Positions 44,552 through 52,154 of a DNA stretch of 64,000 bases are shown here, piece by piece. The DNA lies in contig DASUGH010000070.1 in the NCBI GenBank assembly GCA_036274155.1, forward strand, positions 1-64,000, read 5' to 3'. The notes beneath the pieces were generated by a model. The model did not search any database, was not told the origin of the DNA, and saw only the letters and a list, made by a program, of their open reading frames with translations. The number at the start of each line of letters is the position of its first letter. Within the stretch, counting starts at the first letter, position 1. The position numbers were made by a program, and so were the translations under genes. The stretch is from Gp6-AA40 sp036274155. GTDB taxonomy: Bacteria > Acidobacteriota > Vicinamibacteria > Vicinamibacterales > UBA2999.

Positions 44552-46056
44552 TGGGAAGGCGGACAACGCGAAGACTGATTCCTGGCGCGGTCACGCTGGC
44601 GCTGCTCGTAGGGGCGGCACCGTCCGCAGTCATCGCCGGACCGAGCTCGGCTGCTGCCGACGCCGCGCAGAACCGGAACCTGACGGCACTGCGCGCGCTC
44701 CTCGGGAGCAAGGCCGACGTGAACGCGGCGCAGCCGGACGGCACGACGGCGCTGCACTGGGCCGCGCACTGGAACGACGCCGAGGCGGTCATGCTGCTCC
44801 TGCGCGCCGGCGCCAATCCGAAGGCGACGAACCGTTACGGCGCGTCGCCGTTGTCGGAAGCGGTGACCTCGGGCAGCGCGGCGACGATCGACGCGCTGCT
44901 GAAGGCGGGAGCGGATCCAAAAACGCTGACCACTGCCGACGGCGAGACCGTGCTCATGACGGCATCGCGCGCCGGCAACCTCGACGGGGTGCGGATGCTG
45001 CTCGACCACGGCGCCGACGTCAACGCGAAGGAGACCTACCGTGGCCAGACCGCACTGATGTGGGCGGCCGCGGAACGGCAGACCGCCGTCGTCAAGCTGC
45101 TGCTCGAACGTGGCGCCGACTGGAAGGTGCGGTCGTTCGACCGCGAGACCCGGCCGCCCCGCTTGAGCGCCGCGTCGTCCATTTCACCGATCCCACGCGG
45201 CGGCTTCACGGCGCTGCTCTTCGCGGCGCGGGAAGGCGACATCGAGACCACCCGCGTCATGCTGGATGCCGGAGTCGATGTCAACTACGGCGACGTCGAC
45301 AACACGAGCGCGCTGGTCGTGGCGATCATGAACAAGCAGTACACGCTGGCCAGGTTCCTGATCGATCGCGGCGCCGATCCGAACCTCGTCGATGCCAGCG
45401 GGCGGACGGCGCTGTACGCGGCGATCGACATTCGCAACGAGGACTGGTCGGCGCTGCCGAATCGCAAGTCGGACGACTTGCTGCCGAGCCTGGACGTCGT
45501 CAAGGCGCTGCTCGACCGCGGCGCCAATCTCGACACACCGCTGACGCGGCCGCTTCCCGGACGCAGCGGGATGGATTCCGGCGACACGACGCTCGGTCCC
45601 GGGACGACGCCGTTGATGCGCGCCGCGCGCTCGGGCGACGCGGCCGTCATCCGGCTGCTCCTGGCCAAGGGCGCGGATGCGAAGCTCGCCACCAAGGACG
45701 GCACCACGGCGCTGATGTTCGCGGCCGGAGTGGGCTACCGCGACAAGAACACCCGCGGCACCGAGGCCGAAGCGCTGGAAGCGCTGAAGGTCCTCGTCGA
45801 GGCCGGACTCGATCTCCGGCTCACGAACACCAGGGGCGAGACGGCATTGCACGGCGCCGCGAGCCGCGGCGCGGATACCATCGTGCAGTACCTCGTCGAT
45901 CACGGCGCGGAGCTGAACAGGAAGACGAAGCAGGGATTCACGCCGCTCGACATCGCCATGGGCAAGGCCGTGGTCATACAGCTGCCGGTGCCGCAGGAAA
46001 GCACCGTGGCGCTGCTGCGCAAGCTCGGTGGCGTCGAAGGCAAGGATCTGAAGTAG
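44551..46056 (+). CDS. Secreted ankyrin-repeat protein
   Basis: 501 aa with a signal peptide (LIPGAVTLALLVGAAPSAVIA) and about ten ankyrin repeats with the TALHWAA / LLLRAGAN pattern, from residue about 35 to 480. Insertions of 20-40 residues break repeats 5/6 and 8/9. GGAGG lies upstream and the ATG overlaps the DUF1552 stop (TGATG). Ankyrin repeats bind proteins, so it may be a periplasmic partner or scaffold for the DUF1592/DUF1552 pair. Confidence 0.93.
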   Translation: MGRRTTRRLIPGAVTLALLVGAAPSAVIAGPSSAAADAAQNRNLTALRALLGSKADVNAAQPDGTTALHWAAHWNDAEAVMLLLRAGANPKATNRYGASPLSEAVTSGSAATIDALLKAGADPKTLTTADGETVLMTASRAGNLDGVRMLLDHGADVNAKETYRGQTALMWAAAERQTAVVKLLLERGADWKVRSFDRETRPPRLSAASSISPIPRGGFTALLFAAREGDIETTRVMLDAGVDVNYGDVDNTSALVVAIMNKQYTLARFLIDRGADPNLVDASGRTALYAAIDIRNEDWSALPNRKSDDLLPSLDVVKALLDRGANLDTPLTRPLPGRSGMDSGDTTLGPGTTPLMRAARSGDAAVIRLLLAKGADAKLATKDGTTALMFAAGVGYRDKNTRGTEAEALEALKVLVEAGLDLRLTNTRGETALHGAASRGADTIVQYLVDHGAELNRKTKQGFTPLDIAMGKAVVIQLPVPQESTVALLRKLGGVEGKDLK

Positions 46057-46094
46057 CGCTCAGTCGACCACTGCCTGCGCGACGAGGTCCTCGA
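46056..46094 (-). pseudogene. 39-bp remnant of a beta-lactamase-family gene 3' end
   Basis: Matches 49652-49690 at 38 of 39 bases, covering the stop and last codons (EDLVAQAVVD) of the beta-lactamase-family gene 3.6 kb away, in the same orientation. Nothing recognisable of the rest of that gene is left here. Confidence 0.75.
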
Positions 46095-46122
46095 GCCGGC
46101 CGACTGAGAGTAAACTCAGCGC

Positions 46123-47481
46123 GTGGACGAGAGAAGCTCTCGAGGCGTTCGTTCCTTCATCGACATCCGGAAGGGAGAGTTCGAGCCGGCGGTTCTGTTC
46201 TTCCTCTTCTGGTACTTCGTCATCGTCGTCTTTCAGGCGCTGCGCCCGCTGAAGAAGGGCCTCTTCGTCGAGCACCTCGGTGCAGACGTCGAGCTCTACG
46301 CGAAGCTCGCGAACATCGGTGTCGCGATTCTGGCGGTCGTCGTCTTCACGGCTCTCTACAACCGCGTTGGCAGCCGACGACTGATCCCGGCGCTCTGTGG
46401 ACTCTTCTTCCTCGCGTTGCTCGGCTTTGCCGTCGCGCTCGGGGGCGGTGGTGTTCCCTCAGCGCCGCTCAACTGGTCGTTCTATCTTTTCGGCGACGCC
46501 TGGTCGACCGTCTGGGTCACCAGCTTCTGGGCGTACCTGAACGAGCTCACGCGAACGGAGCAGTCCAAGCGCCTCTACGGCCTGATCGGCGCCGGCGGTG
46601 TGATCGGCGGGCTCATGGCGAACCTCGCCGTCTGGCAATACATCGAGGCGTCAGGAATCGGGGTGCTGCTTACCGGAGCCGCGGGTGTGACGATCGTCAT
46701 CGGCCTGATCGTGCTGCGCCTCGAGGCACTCGCGCGTCGTCCGGGCACGGCGATCGGCCGGCAGGGCAGCCGTGTGCCCGGCACCGGCGAGCCGATCGTT
46801 GCCTCCAGGAAAGAGAACGCGGCTCTCGACGGTGCGCGGCTCGTGATCGCTTCGAAGTATTTATTGGCGGTCGCGATGATCACGTTCCTTTACGAGATCA
46901 ACTCCCAGATTCTCGATTATCAGTATTCCACCGCCGCCGAGGCGGTCGAGGGCGCGGGGGGGACACAGGCCTTCTTCGGACGGGTCGGGACGATCGTTGG
47001 TGTCATCAGCGTGATCACCCAGCTCTTTCTCGTCTCCTTCATCATCAGGAAGTTCCGCATCACCACGGCGCTGCTGGTGCTCCCGGCGGCGATGGCGGTG
47101 GCGAGCGGAATCTATTTCGTGACGCCGATGCTGGCGACTGCGGCGCTGTTGACAATCTCCGATAACTCCCTCAGCTACTCGATCAACCAGACGGCACGCG
47201 AGACGCTCTACGTGCCGACGTCGGACGACGTCAAATACAAGGCCCGCGCGTTCATCAACATGCTCATCCAGCGAATCGGGAAGGGCGCGGCGATCCTCAT
47301 GGCGCTCGGCTTCGCCGCGATGGCCGATCTGCCGATTCGCTACCTTTCGTTGCTGGCGCTGGTCGTCGTCGTGATCTGGGGCGGCTTCGCCTGGTACGCC
47401 GGCCGGCGCTTCGATGCACTGACTGCGCAAGAGGTCGAGGATGCACATCCTGTCTCGACGCCGGCGCCGGCTCGAGCGTGA
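46123..47481 (+). CDS. Tlc/ADP-ATP-translocase-like membrane carrier
   Basis: 452 aa with about 11-12 membrane helices. The N-terminal FFLFWYFVIVVFQALRPLKKGLFVEHLG and GDAWSTVWVTSFWAYLNELT resemble the nucleotide-transporter (AAA/Tlc) family of intracellular bacteria and plastids; an MFS-type fold is shared. Free-living bacteria carry homologues of unknown substrate, so ATP/ADP exchange should not be assumed. GTG start; the beta-lactamase remnant lies just upstream. Confidence 0.6.
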   Translation: MDERSSRGVRSFIDIRKGEFEPAVLFFLFWYFVIVVFQALRPLKKGLFVEHLGADVELYAKLANIGVAILAVVVFTALYNRVGSRRLIPALCGLFFLALLGFAVALGGGGVPSAPLNWSFYLFGDAWSTVWVTSFWAYLNELTRTEQSKRLYGLIGAGGVIGGLMANLAVWQYIEASGIGVLLTGAAGVTIVIGLIVLRLEALARRPGTAIGRQGSRVPGTGEPIVASRKENAALDGARLVIASKYLLAVAMITFLYEINSQILDYQYSTAAEAVEGAGGTQAFFGRVGTIVGVISVITQLFLVSFIIRKFRITTALLVLPAAMAVASGIYFVTPMLATAALLTISDNSLSYSINQTARETLYVPTSDDVKYKARAFINMLIQRIGKGAAILMALGFAAMADLPIRYLSLLALVVVVIWGGFAWYAGRRFDALTAQEVEDAHPVSTPAPARA

Positions 47482-47509
47482 TGTTGCGATAACCTCGAGG
47501 AGCAGCTTC

Positions 47510-47908
47510 ATGAGTGTTGCGTCGATTCTTGCCCTGGTGACAGCGAGCGTTCTCGTGCTGTCGGACACGCCCGCGGCAGCTCAGGTCAAGGTCGAGGAAA
47601 TCGTTCCCGAGGCTCGCCCGGTGTTGATGTGGCTGGATGCCGTAAAGATCGGAGATTTGGATCGATTCAAGACCGCCTTTTCTGAGCGGATGCGCCAGCA
47701 ATTCGAAAAGCAGGGATGGGCCACGGTCTTGATGACCTACCAGGATAACTTCAGGCAGGCGTTTGGCGACTACAGGCTCGAGGACTTCGTCTTTCAGTTC
47801 ACGGGCGGAGCGGACAGTGGTTACGTGAGCATCGTTCACCAGGGCAAGAAGCTGCCGGCATTGAGTGTCGTCAAGGAAAAGAACGAGTGGAAAGTGAACG
47901 AACGCTAG
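47510..47908 (+). CDS. Small secreted protein, NTF2/DUF4878-like (uncertain)
   Basis: 132 aa. GAGGAG is 8 nt before ATG 47510; signal peptide VASILALVTASVLVLSD with cleavage near AAAQ. The mature part (MWLDAVKIGDLDRFKTAFSE ... FTGGADSGYVSIVHQGKK) has the cone-like alpha+beta pattern of NTF2-like secreted proteins. No catalytic residues identified. Convergent with the sigma/anti-sigma operon. Confidence 0.6.
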   Translation: MSVASILALVTASVLVLSDTPAAAQVKVEEIVPEARPVLMWLDAVKIGDLDRFKTAFSERMRQQFEKQGWATVLMTYQDNFRQAFGDYRLEDFVFQFTGGADSGYVSIVHQGKKLPALSVVKEKNEWKVNER

Positions 47909-47911
47909 CGA

Positions 47912-48844
47912 TCAGCGTCCGCCCGCAGGTGTAAGAGTCTTCAACTCCTCGCCCAGCCGCTGAAGCTCGAGCTCCTGCTCGAGCAGCTCCACTTCCGCGC
48001 GCTTCAGATCGAGCTGAGTGGCGGTTCCTACGGCTACGAGCTTGCGCAAGGCGTCCACGCGTTCTCGGGTGATCTCGATCTCGCGCCGCGCGCGCGTCTG
48101 GTTGAGCGTGAGCTCGGCCTGCCGCAGCCGCGACGTCGCTTCCTGCGCCGTGGCGCCCGTGCGCAGCGAGCGGTCGCGCTCGGCGAGCGCCGCCTGAGCG
48201 ACACCCACGCGGAAGCGCGCCTCCTCCAGCTCCGTTCTGGCGCGAAGGAGAGCCGACGGGGGGACGACGCCCACTTTCGCCAGCTGGTCGACACGCTCCA
48301 TTCGCTGCTCTGCCTCGACGAGCTTCTGATCTGCGAGCCGTGCCTCGATCATCAGACGCGAGCGGACGAAGTCTCGCTGGTTGACGAGCGGTGCCGTCAG
48401 CTCGTTTCGCGGCGCGGCCGCGGTCGTCTGAATCTCCTCGATGTCGAGCTGAATGCGTTCCAGCTCCGCCTCCCTGGTGCGCACGGTCGCCTCAGCCGTC
48501 AGCAGCGTCTCGCGCCCTGTCGTCCCGGCCTCGAACCCAACCCGCACGGTCTGGTATTGCTCGTTGGCCAGCTCGAGCCGGGCGCGTACCAGCTTTTCTT
48601 CCGCCCGTGCAGCCTCGAGCAGCGCGCTCTTCTGCCGCGCGTCCTGCGCCTGCATCGCGGTCACGCCGGCCATCCCGCCGGCGACGAAGGCGAGGACGAC
48701 GGCAAATGCGGCAATCAGGCGCCAATGTCGCGTCGGCACCGGCGTCGCGAAGCGTGAATCGCGGCGCAGCGCAGTGGCGATCTGCCATTCGAGCCGCGCG
48801 CGGAATTCGGGTGACGGTTCGTGCGACTCGATCGATGAGTTCAT
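47912..48844 (-). CDS. Membrane partner of ECF sigma factor with TolC-like coiled coils
   Basis: 310 aa. A short cytosolic part (about 1-40; SPEFRARLEWQIATALRRDS) and one membrane helix (about 43-64; LIAAFAVVLAFVAGGMAGVTAM) are built like an anti-sigma factor. The remaining about 245 residues, predicted periplasmic, are coiled coil with three TolC/OEP-like repeats: VRVGFEAGTTGRETLLTAEA, KVGVVPPSALLRARTELEEA and VAVGTATQLDLKRAEVELLE. The ATG overlaps the sigma factor stop (ATGA), the usual sign of a sigma/anti-sigma pair. No zinc-binding HxxxCxxC is visible. Confidence 0.75.
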   Translation of the reverse strand: MNSSIESHEPSPEFRARLEWQIATALRRDSRFATPVPTRHWRLIAAFAVVLAFVAGGMAGVTAMQAQDARQKSALLEAARAEEKLVRARLELANEQYQTVRVGFEAGTTGRETLLTAEATVRTREAELERIQLDIEEIQTTAAAPRNELTAPLVNQRDFVRSRLMIEARLADQKLVEAEQRMERVDQLAKVGVVPPSALLRARTELEEARFRVGVAQAALAERDRSLRTGATAQEATSRLRQAELTLNQTRARREIEITRERVDALRKLVAVGTATQLDLKRAEVELLEQELELQRLGEELKTLTPAGGR

Positions 48845-49404
48845 CGGGTGCCTCCTGCGAACGCCATGACAGATTCGAGCTCACGCCGCAGCTTTTCCCG
48901 CGCGCGGCGCAGACGTCCTTCGACCGCGCGGTCCGACAGTCCGGACCGTGCGGCAATCTCCGAAACCGGCCGCTCCTCGAAGTGAAACGCCTCGAGGATC
49001 TCCGCCTGCGCCGCCGGCAGCCGTGCCAGCGCGCAGCAGACGACGGCTGCCATCTCCGCCGAGCGCGTGGCCCGTCCATCGTCGAGCGCCTCGAGCAGCT
49101 CGGCTGGGGAGAGCGACGCGAGGGGGGCCGAGCGACGGCGGCGGAAATGGCTCGCGAGCAGGTTGCGGGCGACCGTCGTCAACCATGCCAGCGGTCGATC
49201 GGGCATCCCTTTCCGGCGCCAGTCACGAACCGCGCGCAGCCAGGCTTCCTGCGTGACGTCTTCGGCGAGGCTGCGATCGCCTCCCGAACAGCGCGAGACG
49301 TAGCCGTACAAGGGAGCGATGGTCTCGCGATAGACGGAGAGAATCTCGTCGTCTCTGGTGTCTGACACCTGTATGTAATGACGCGGGAACCGCTGAAAAC
49401 CCAC
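48841..49404 (-). CDS. ECF-type RNA polymerase sigma factor
   Basis: 187 aa. Region 2 (TIAPLYGYVSRCSGGDRSLAEDVTQEAWLRA, then PLAWLTTVARNLLASHFRRR) and region 4 (LPAAQAEILEAFHFEERPVS, SGLSDRAVEGRLRRAREKLR) are complete. Start is uncertain: GTG 49404, or GTG 49368, which lies inside the palindrome GGTGTCAGACACC; the latter gives MSDTRDDEIL. Its regulator is the overlapping downstream gene. Confidence 0.9.
   Translation of the reverse strand: MGFQRFPRHYIQVSDTRDDEILSVYRETIAPLYGYVSRCSGGDRSLAEDVTQEAWLRAVRDWRRKGMPDRPLAWLTTVARNLLASHFRRRRSAPLASLSPAELLEALDDGRATRSAEMAAVVCCALARLPAAQAEILEAFHFEERPVSEIAARSGLSDRAVEGRLRRAREKLRRELESVMAFAGGTR
49357..49369. repeat. Palindrome GGTGTC-T-GACACC at the sigma factor start
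   Basis: Perfect 6-bp inverted repeat with one central base, overlapping the alternative GTG start of the sigma gene; a related half, GGACACCTG, is at 49415-49423. Could be an autoregulatory site or a copy of a common palindromic repeat. Confidence 0.5.
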
Positions 49405-49424
49405 GGACGGTATCGGACACCTGC

Positions 49425-49502
49425 CCGTTCAGCGTTCGAGATGGTGTCGATCCCGCGCGAGACGATGCCAAAGAGGGTGTGAACCGCCCCGGGGCAAGCC
49501 AA
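49425..49502 (-). pseudogene. Possible cyclophilin-type PPIase fragment
   Basis: Minus-strand translation reads HTLFGIVSRGIDTISN, which resembles the HTVFGRVxxGMDVVxxI segment near the C-terminus of cyclophilin-type peptidyl-prolyl isomerases. No flanking cyclophilin sequence is present in any frame. Call rests on about 16 residues. Confidence 0.4.
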
Positions 49503-49600
49503 AAGATGTCTGAGGTCCCGGCAGCGGAGTACGGCTGATGTTGGTGCTCACGTGAGACGAGGCATGCTCAGCCCATCGAGCCGAGCACCCTCGTTATGGA

Positions 49601-49640
49601 CACTGCGCGCGCCTGGCTGTGACAGCGCATCGACCCGATG
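49601..49640 (-). pseudogene. 40-bp fragment matching asd
   Basis: Matches 52467-52506 inside the aspartate-semialdehyde dehydrogenase gene at 37 of 40 bases, with an exact 32-bp run (49609-49640), same orientation. It encodes the conserved IGSMRCHSQA region. It sits 11 bp from the beta-lactamase gene end. Confidence 0.8.
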
Positions 49641-49655
49641 AACGCACGGGTGCGC

Positions 49656-50939
49656 TCAGTCGACCACTGCCTGCGCGACGAGATCCTCGAACTCGCGCTG
49701 CACCTCCTGGATCGACGTCTGCACCATCAGCACGCCGACGAGCTGTTCCTTCGGATCGACGAAGAAGTGAGTGCCCTGGGCGCCTGACCAGCCGTAGGTC
49801 CCGTCCGATAGCATCGTGCCGCGAGCCGCGTGGTTCGTGACGACGCGCACGCTCAGCCCGTAGCCCTCGCCCGCGGGACGCCCGGGAAGTGTGTCGGGTA
49901 CGTGGGCGGCACCGAGCATCTCCACGGTCTTCCGGCCGAGCAGCCGCTTGCCGTTCAGCTCGCCGTTGTTGGCGAGCATCATTCCGAACGCGGCGTAGTC
50001 CTCGGCGGTGCTGTAGAGACCGCCCGACCCGCGGAAGTAGACATTCCTCGACATCGTGTCGTTTGGCGTCTGCTGCTTCGTCAGCCCCTTCTCGCCGCGG
50101 GCATAGACGCTGGCGACGCGCGGCAGCTGCGCGTCGGTCGGCCAGAAAGTGATGTCCCGCATTCCCAGTGGATCGAAGATGCGCGTCCGCACGAACCTGT
50201 CGAGCGGCATGCCGGACGCGATCTCGACGATGCGGCCGAGCGTCTCGAAGCCGGCGCCTGGACTATATGTCCATCGTGAGCCCGGCTGGAACTCGAGGGT
50301 CGTGCGACCGAGGCGGGGAATGTAGTCGGCGAGCTTCTCGCCTTCCTTGCGGGCCACCTTGTCGATGTCGCTGTTGCCCATCGGTCCGCTGCCGAGTCCC
50401 GAGACGTGTGTCAGCAGATCCTTGATGGTGATCTCGCGCTGTGCAGGCACCGTGTCGAACTGCGGCGGCGCGCCACGACCGCCTCCTGCCGGCGTTCCGC
50501 GGCCACCGGCCGGCTGGGCGCCGCGGCCATCGGCGCCGGCCTGCGGCACGCCGACCTTCATGCCGCGGAACTCGGGGATGTAGCGCGACACCGGGTCGTT
50601 CAGGTGCAGCCGTCCTTCCTCGACCATCATCATGATCGCCACGCCGACGACCGGCTTCGTCATCGACGCGATGCGGAACATGGTGCCGGCAGTCATCGGC
50701 TGCTTCGATTCGAGGTCCATCACACCCTGCGCCGACAGGTGCGCAATCTTGCCGCGGCGGGCGACGACGGTGACCGCCCCGGCGAGCTCGCCTGCGGCGA
50801 TGCGACGCTGAATCATGTCGCTGATGCGCTGCAGCCGCGAAGCGGAGAGTCCGACGTCCTCGGGCTTGCCGGTCGGCGCCGCGGTGACAACCGACAGGGC
50901 GATCAGGCAGACAACGAAAGTGGACGTGAGCGCCTTCAT
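49656..50939 (-). CDS. Serine hydrolase of the beta-lactamase/esterase (S12) family
   Basis: 427 aa exported protein. CAGGAGGTCGCTC precedes ATG 50939 and a signal peptide follows (KALTSTFVVCLIALSVVTA). SxxK nucleophile at Ser92-Lys95 (ASMTKPVVG), YSP as the YxN equivalent (RWTYSPGAGFETLG), and HFFVDPKEQLVG in place of the KTG strand. Members are esterases, D-aminopeptidases or penicillin-binding-like proteins; resistance is not implied. A Gly/Arg-rich insert (AQPAGGRGTPAGGGRGAPP) lies after the SxxK helix. The longer open frame to 51911 covers the opposite-strand gene and is rejected. Confidence 0.9.
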   Translation of the reverse strand: MKALTSTFVVCLIALSVVTAAPTGKPEDVGLSASRLQRISDMIQRRIAAGELAGAVTVVARRGKIAHLSAQGVMDLESKQPMTAGTMFRIASMTKPVVGVAIMMMVEEGRLHLNDPVSRYIPEFRGMKVGVPQAGADGRGAQPAGGRGTPAGGGRGAPPQFDTVPAQREITIKDLLTHVSGLGSGPMGNSDIDKVARKEGEKLADYIPRLGRTTLEFQPGSRWTYSPGAGFETLGRIVEIASGMPLDRFVRTRIFDPLGMRDITFWPTDAQLPRVASVYARGEKGLTKQQTPNDTMSRNVYFRGSGGLYSTAEDYAAFGMMLANNGELNGKRLLGRKTVEMLGAAHVPDTLPGRPAGEGYGLSVRVVTNHAARGTMLSDGTYGWSGAQGTHFFVDPKEQLVGVLMVQTSIQEVQREFEDLVAQAVVD

Positions 50940-51041
50940 GAGCGACCTCCTGCGGCGGTGATTATGGCTCACGACACCACGAGGCAGGGGAGAAATCCCG
51001 CGCCGGCGGCCCGGCCGGCAGACGGGGTGTCGACTGCGTGG

Positions 51042-51047
51042 TATAAC
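51042..51047 (+). promoter_or_regulatory. TATAAC -10 box close to the start codon
   Basis: Same hexamer as the ArsR-methyltransferase promoter, 9 bp before the ATG at 51057, so the mRNA would be almost leaderless. No good -35 at 16-18 bp upstream, and no Shine-Dalgarno before the ATG. Confidence 0.3.
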
Positions 51048-51056
51048 CTGCCGAAG

Positions 51057-52121
51057 ATGAAAACACTCGTGGCATTCCTCGTCGTCGTGGCCAGTGCCCA
51101 GAGCGCTGCCGCACAGGCCGCCGATCGCTATCGCGGCGGATGGAGAACCGACGATTCCGACCCGCACACCTACGAGTTCTCGATTCGCGGGGAACAGGTC
51201 CGCGGTATCTACTGCACGCTGTGCAGCGACGCGACAACGCTGGCGTTCATCGACGGCAAGCTCGATTCGGAAGGGATGACCTTCGTCGTCACGCACGTCC
51301 AACCCGACGGCCGAACGGCCTATCAGGACCGGGCGACGGCGCGGATCGAAGGCGACAGGCTGATCGTCGCCGGCACGAGCGGCGCGCCTCGCGGCGGCAG
51401 CTTCCGGCGGATGTTGCATCGCGACTCCCGAGGCCCGGATCCGCTGCCCGGTCCGGTGTTGTGGCTGCCCGATGCCACCGGAAAAGTTGCCACGCTTGCG
51501 CCTCTTGCACCGCGCGGTGGCGGACCTGCGCGAGGCGCCGCTGCGCCTCCAGCTGGCCCACCCGCTGGCGCCGGGGTGGCCGGAGCGCCGGGAGCCGCCG
51601 CGGCGGCACCGACAGCACCGGGAGGCCGTGGAGCAGCGGCAGGTCCGGGTGGCGCTGGCGCCGCGACCGCCGGCGGCGCCGGACGCGGGTGGCAGCAGCC
51701 AGGTCCGTGGAAGAATCCGCTCAGTGCCGATGACGTCGTTGGCGCCTGGATCGGGTTCGGCACCGGCGTCAACAAGCAGTACTTCATCTTCCGGCGCGTC
51801 GGAAACCGGCTTCGCGGAATGGTATGCGGCCGCTGCGACAATCCCTTTACGCTCGCGGCGCTCGATGACATCGAGATCGACGGCGATACGCTGCGCTTCA
51901 AGATCCTGCACGACGGCTGGGGCGATGCGCCAGTGCTGCCGTTCGACAAGTGGGTGACTGCCCGGATCGTTGCCAACGAGCTGCGCGCCGTGTTCGAAAC
52001 GCCGAAGGAGGCCGGAGGCCGCGGCGTTACGGGAGTCCCGCCGAGCGGAACCGGCACCACGTTGATCGGGCCGATTCCGATCGAAGGGACCAGAGGGAAC
52101 GACTCGCGGCCGGCGCGATAG
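51057..52121 (+). CDS. Secreted protein with duplicated CxxC domain (unknown family)
   Basis: 354 aa. Signal peptide VAFLVVVASAQSAAA. Two homologous domains of about 90 residues: HTYEFSIRGEQVRGIYCTLC (Cys53, Cys56) ... TARIEGDRLIVAG, and KQYFIFRRVGNRLRGMVCGRC (Cys257, Cys260) ... TARIVANELRAVF. Both share RGxxCxxC, TLAxxD and TARI at matching spacing. They are joined by a Gly/Ala/Pro-rich linker of about 65 residues (51500-51705). Beta-rich, lipocalin-like pattern. No known family recognised. Divergent from the beta-lactamase-family gene; a common operator is possible. Confidence 0.8.
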   Translation: MKTLVAFLVVVASAQSAAAQAADRYRGGWRTDDSDPHTYEFSIRGEQVRGIYCTLCSDATTLAFIDGKLDSEGMTFVVTHVQPDGRTAYQDRATARIEGDRLIVAGTSGAPRGGSFRRMLHRDSRGPDPLPGPVLWLPDATGKVATLAPLAPRGGGPARGAAAPPAGPPAGAGVAGAPGAAAAAPTAPGGRGAAAGPGGAGAATAGGAGRGWQQPGPWKNPLSADDVVGAWIGFGTGVNKQYFIFRRVGNRLRGMVCGRCDNPFTLAALDDIEIDGDTLRFKILHDGWGDAPVLPFDKWVTARIVANELRAVFETPKEAGGRGVTGVPPSGTGTTLIGPIPIEGTRGNDSRPAR

Positions 52122-52154
52122 CTGGAGCGCCCTGTCAGGCCAGGAGCGCCCCTG

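Noticed and set aside
46060..46275. 71-aa minus-strand ORF ending LEDLVAQAVVD
   Set aside because: Only the last 11 residues match the hydrolase; the rest is antisense to the carrier gene, so it is a remnant rather than a gene.
49656..50939. Antibiotic-resistance beta-lactamase
   Set aside because: The SxxK family is broad; lack of a clear KTG motif and the Gly/Arg insert fit esterase-type S12 proteins better.
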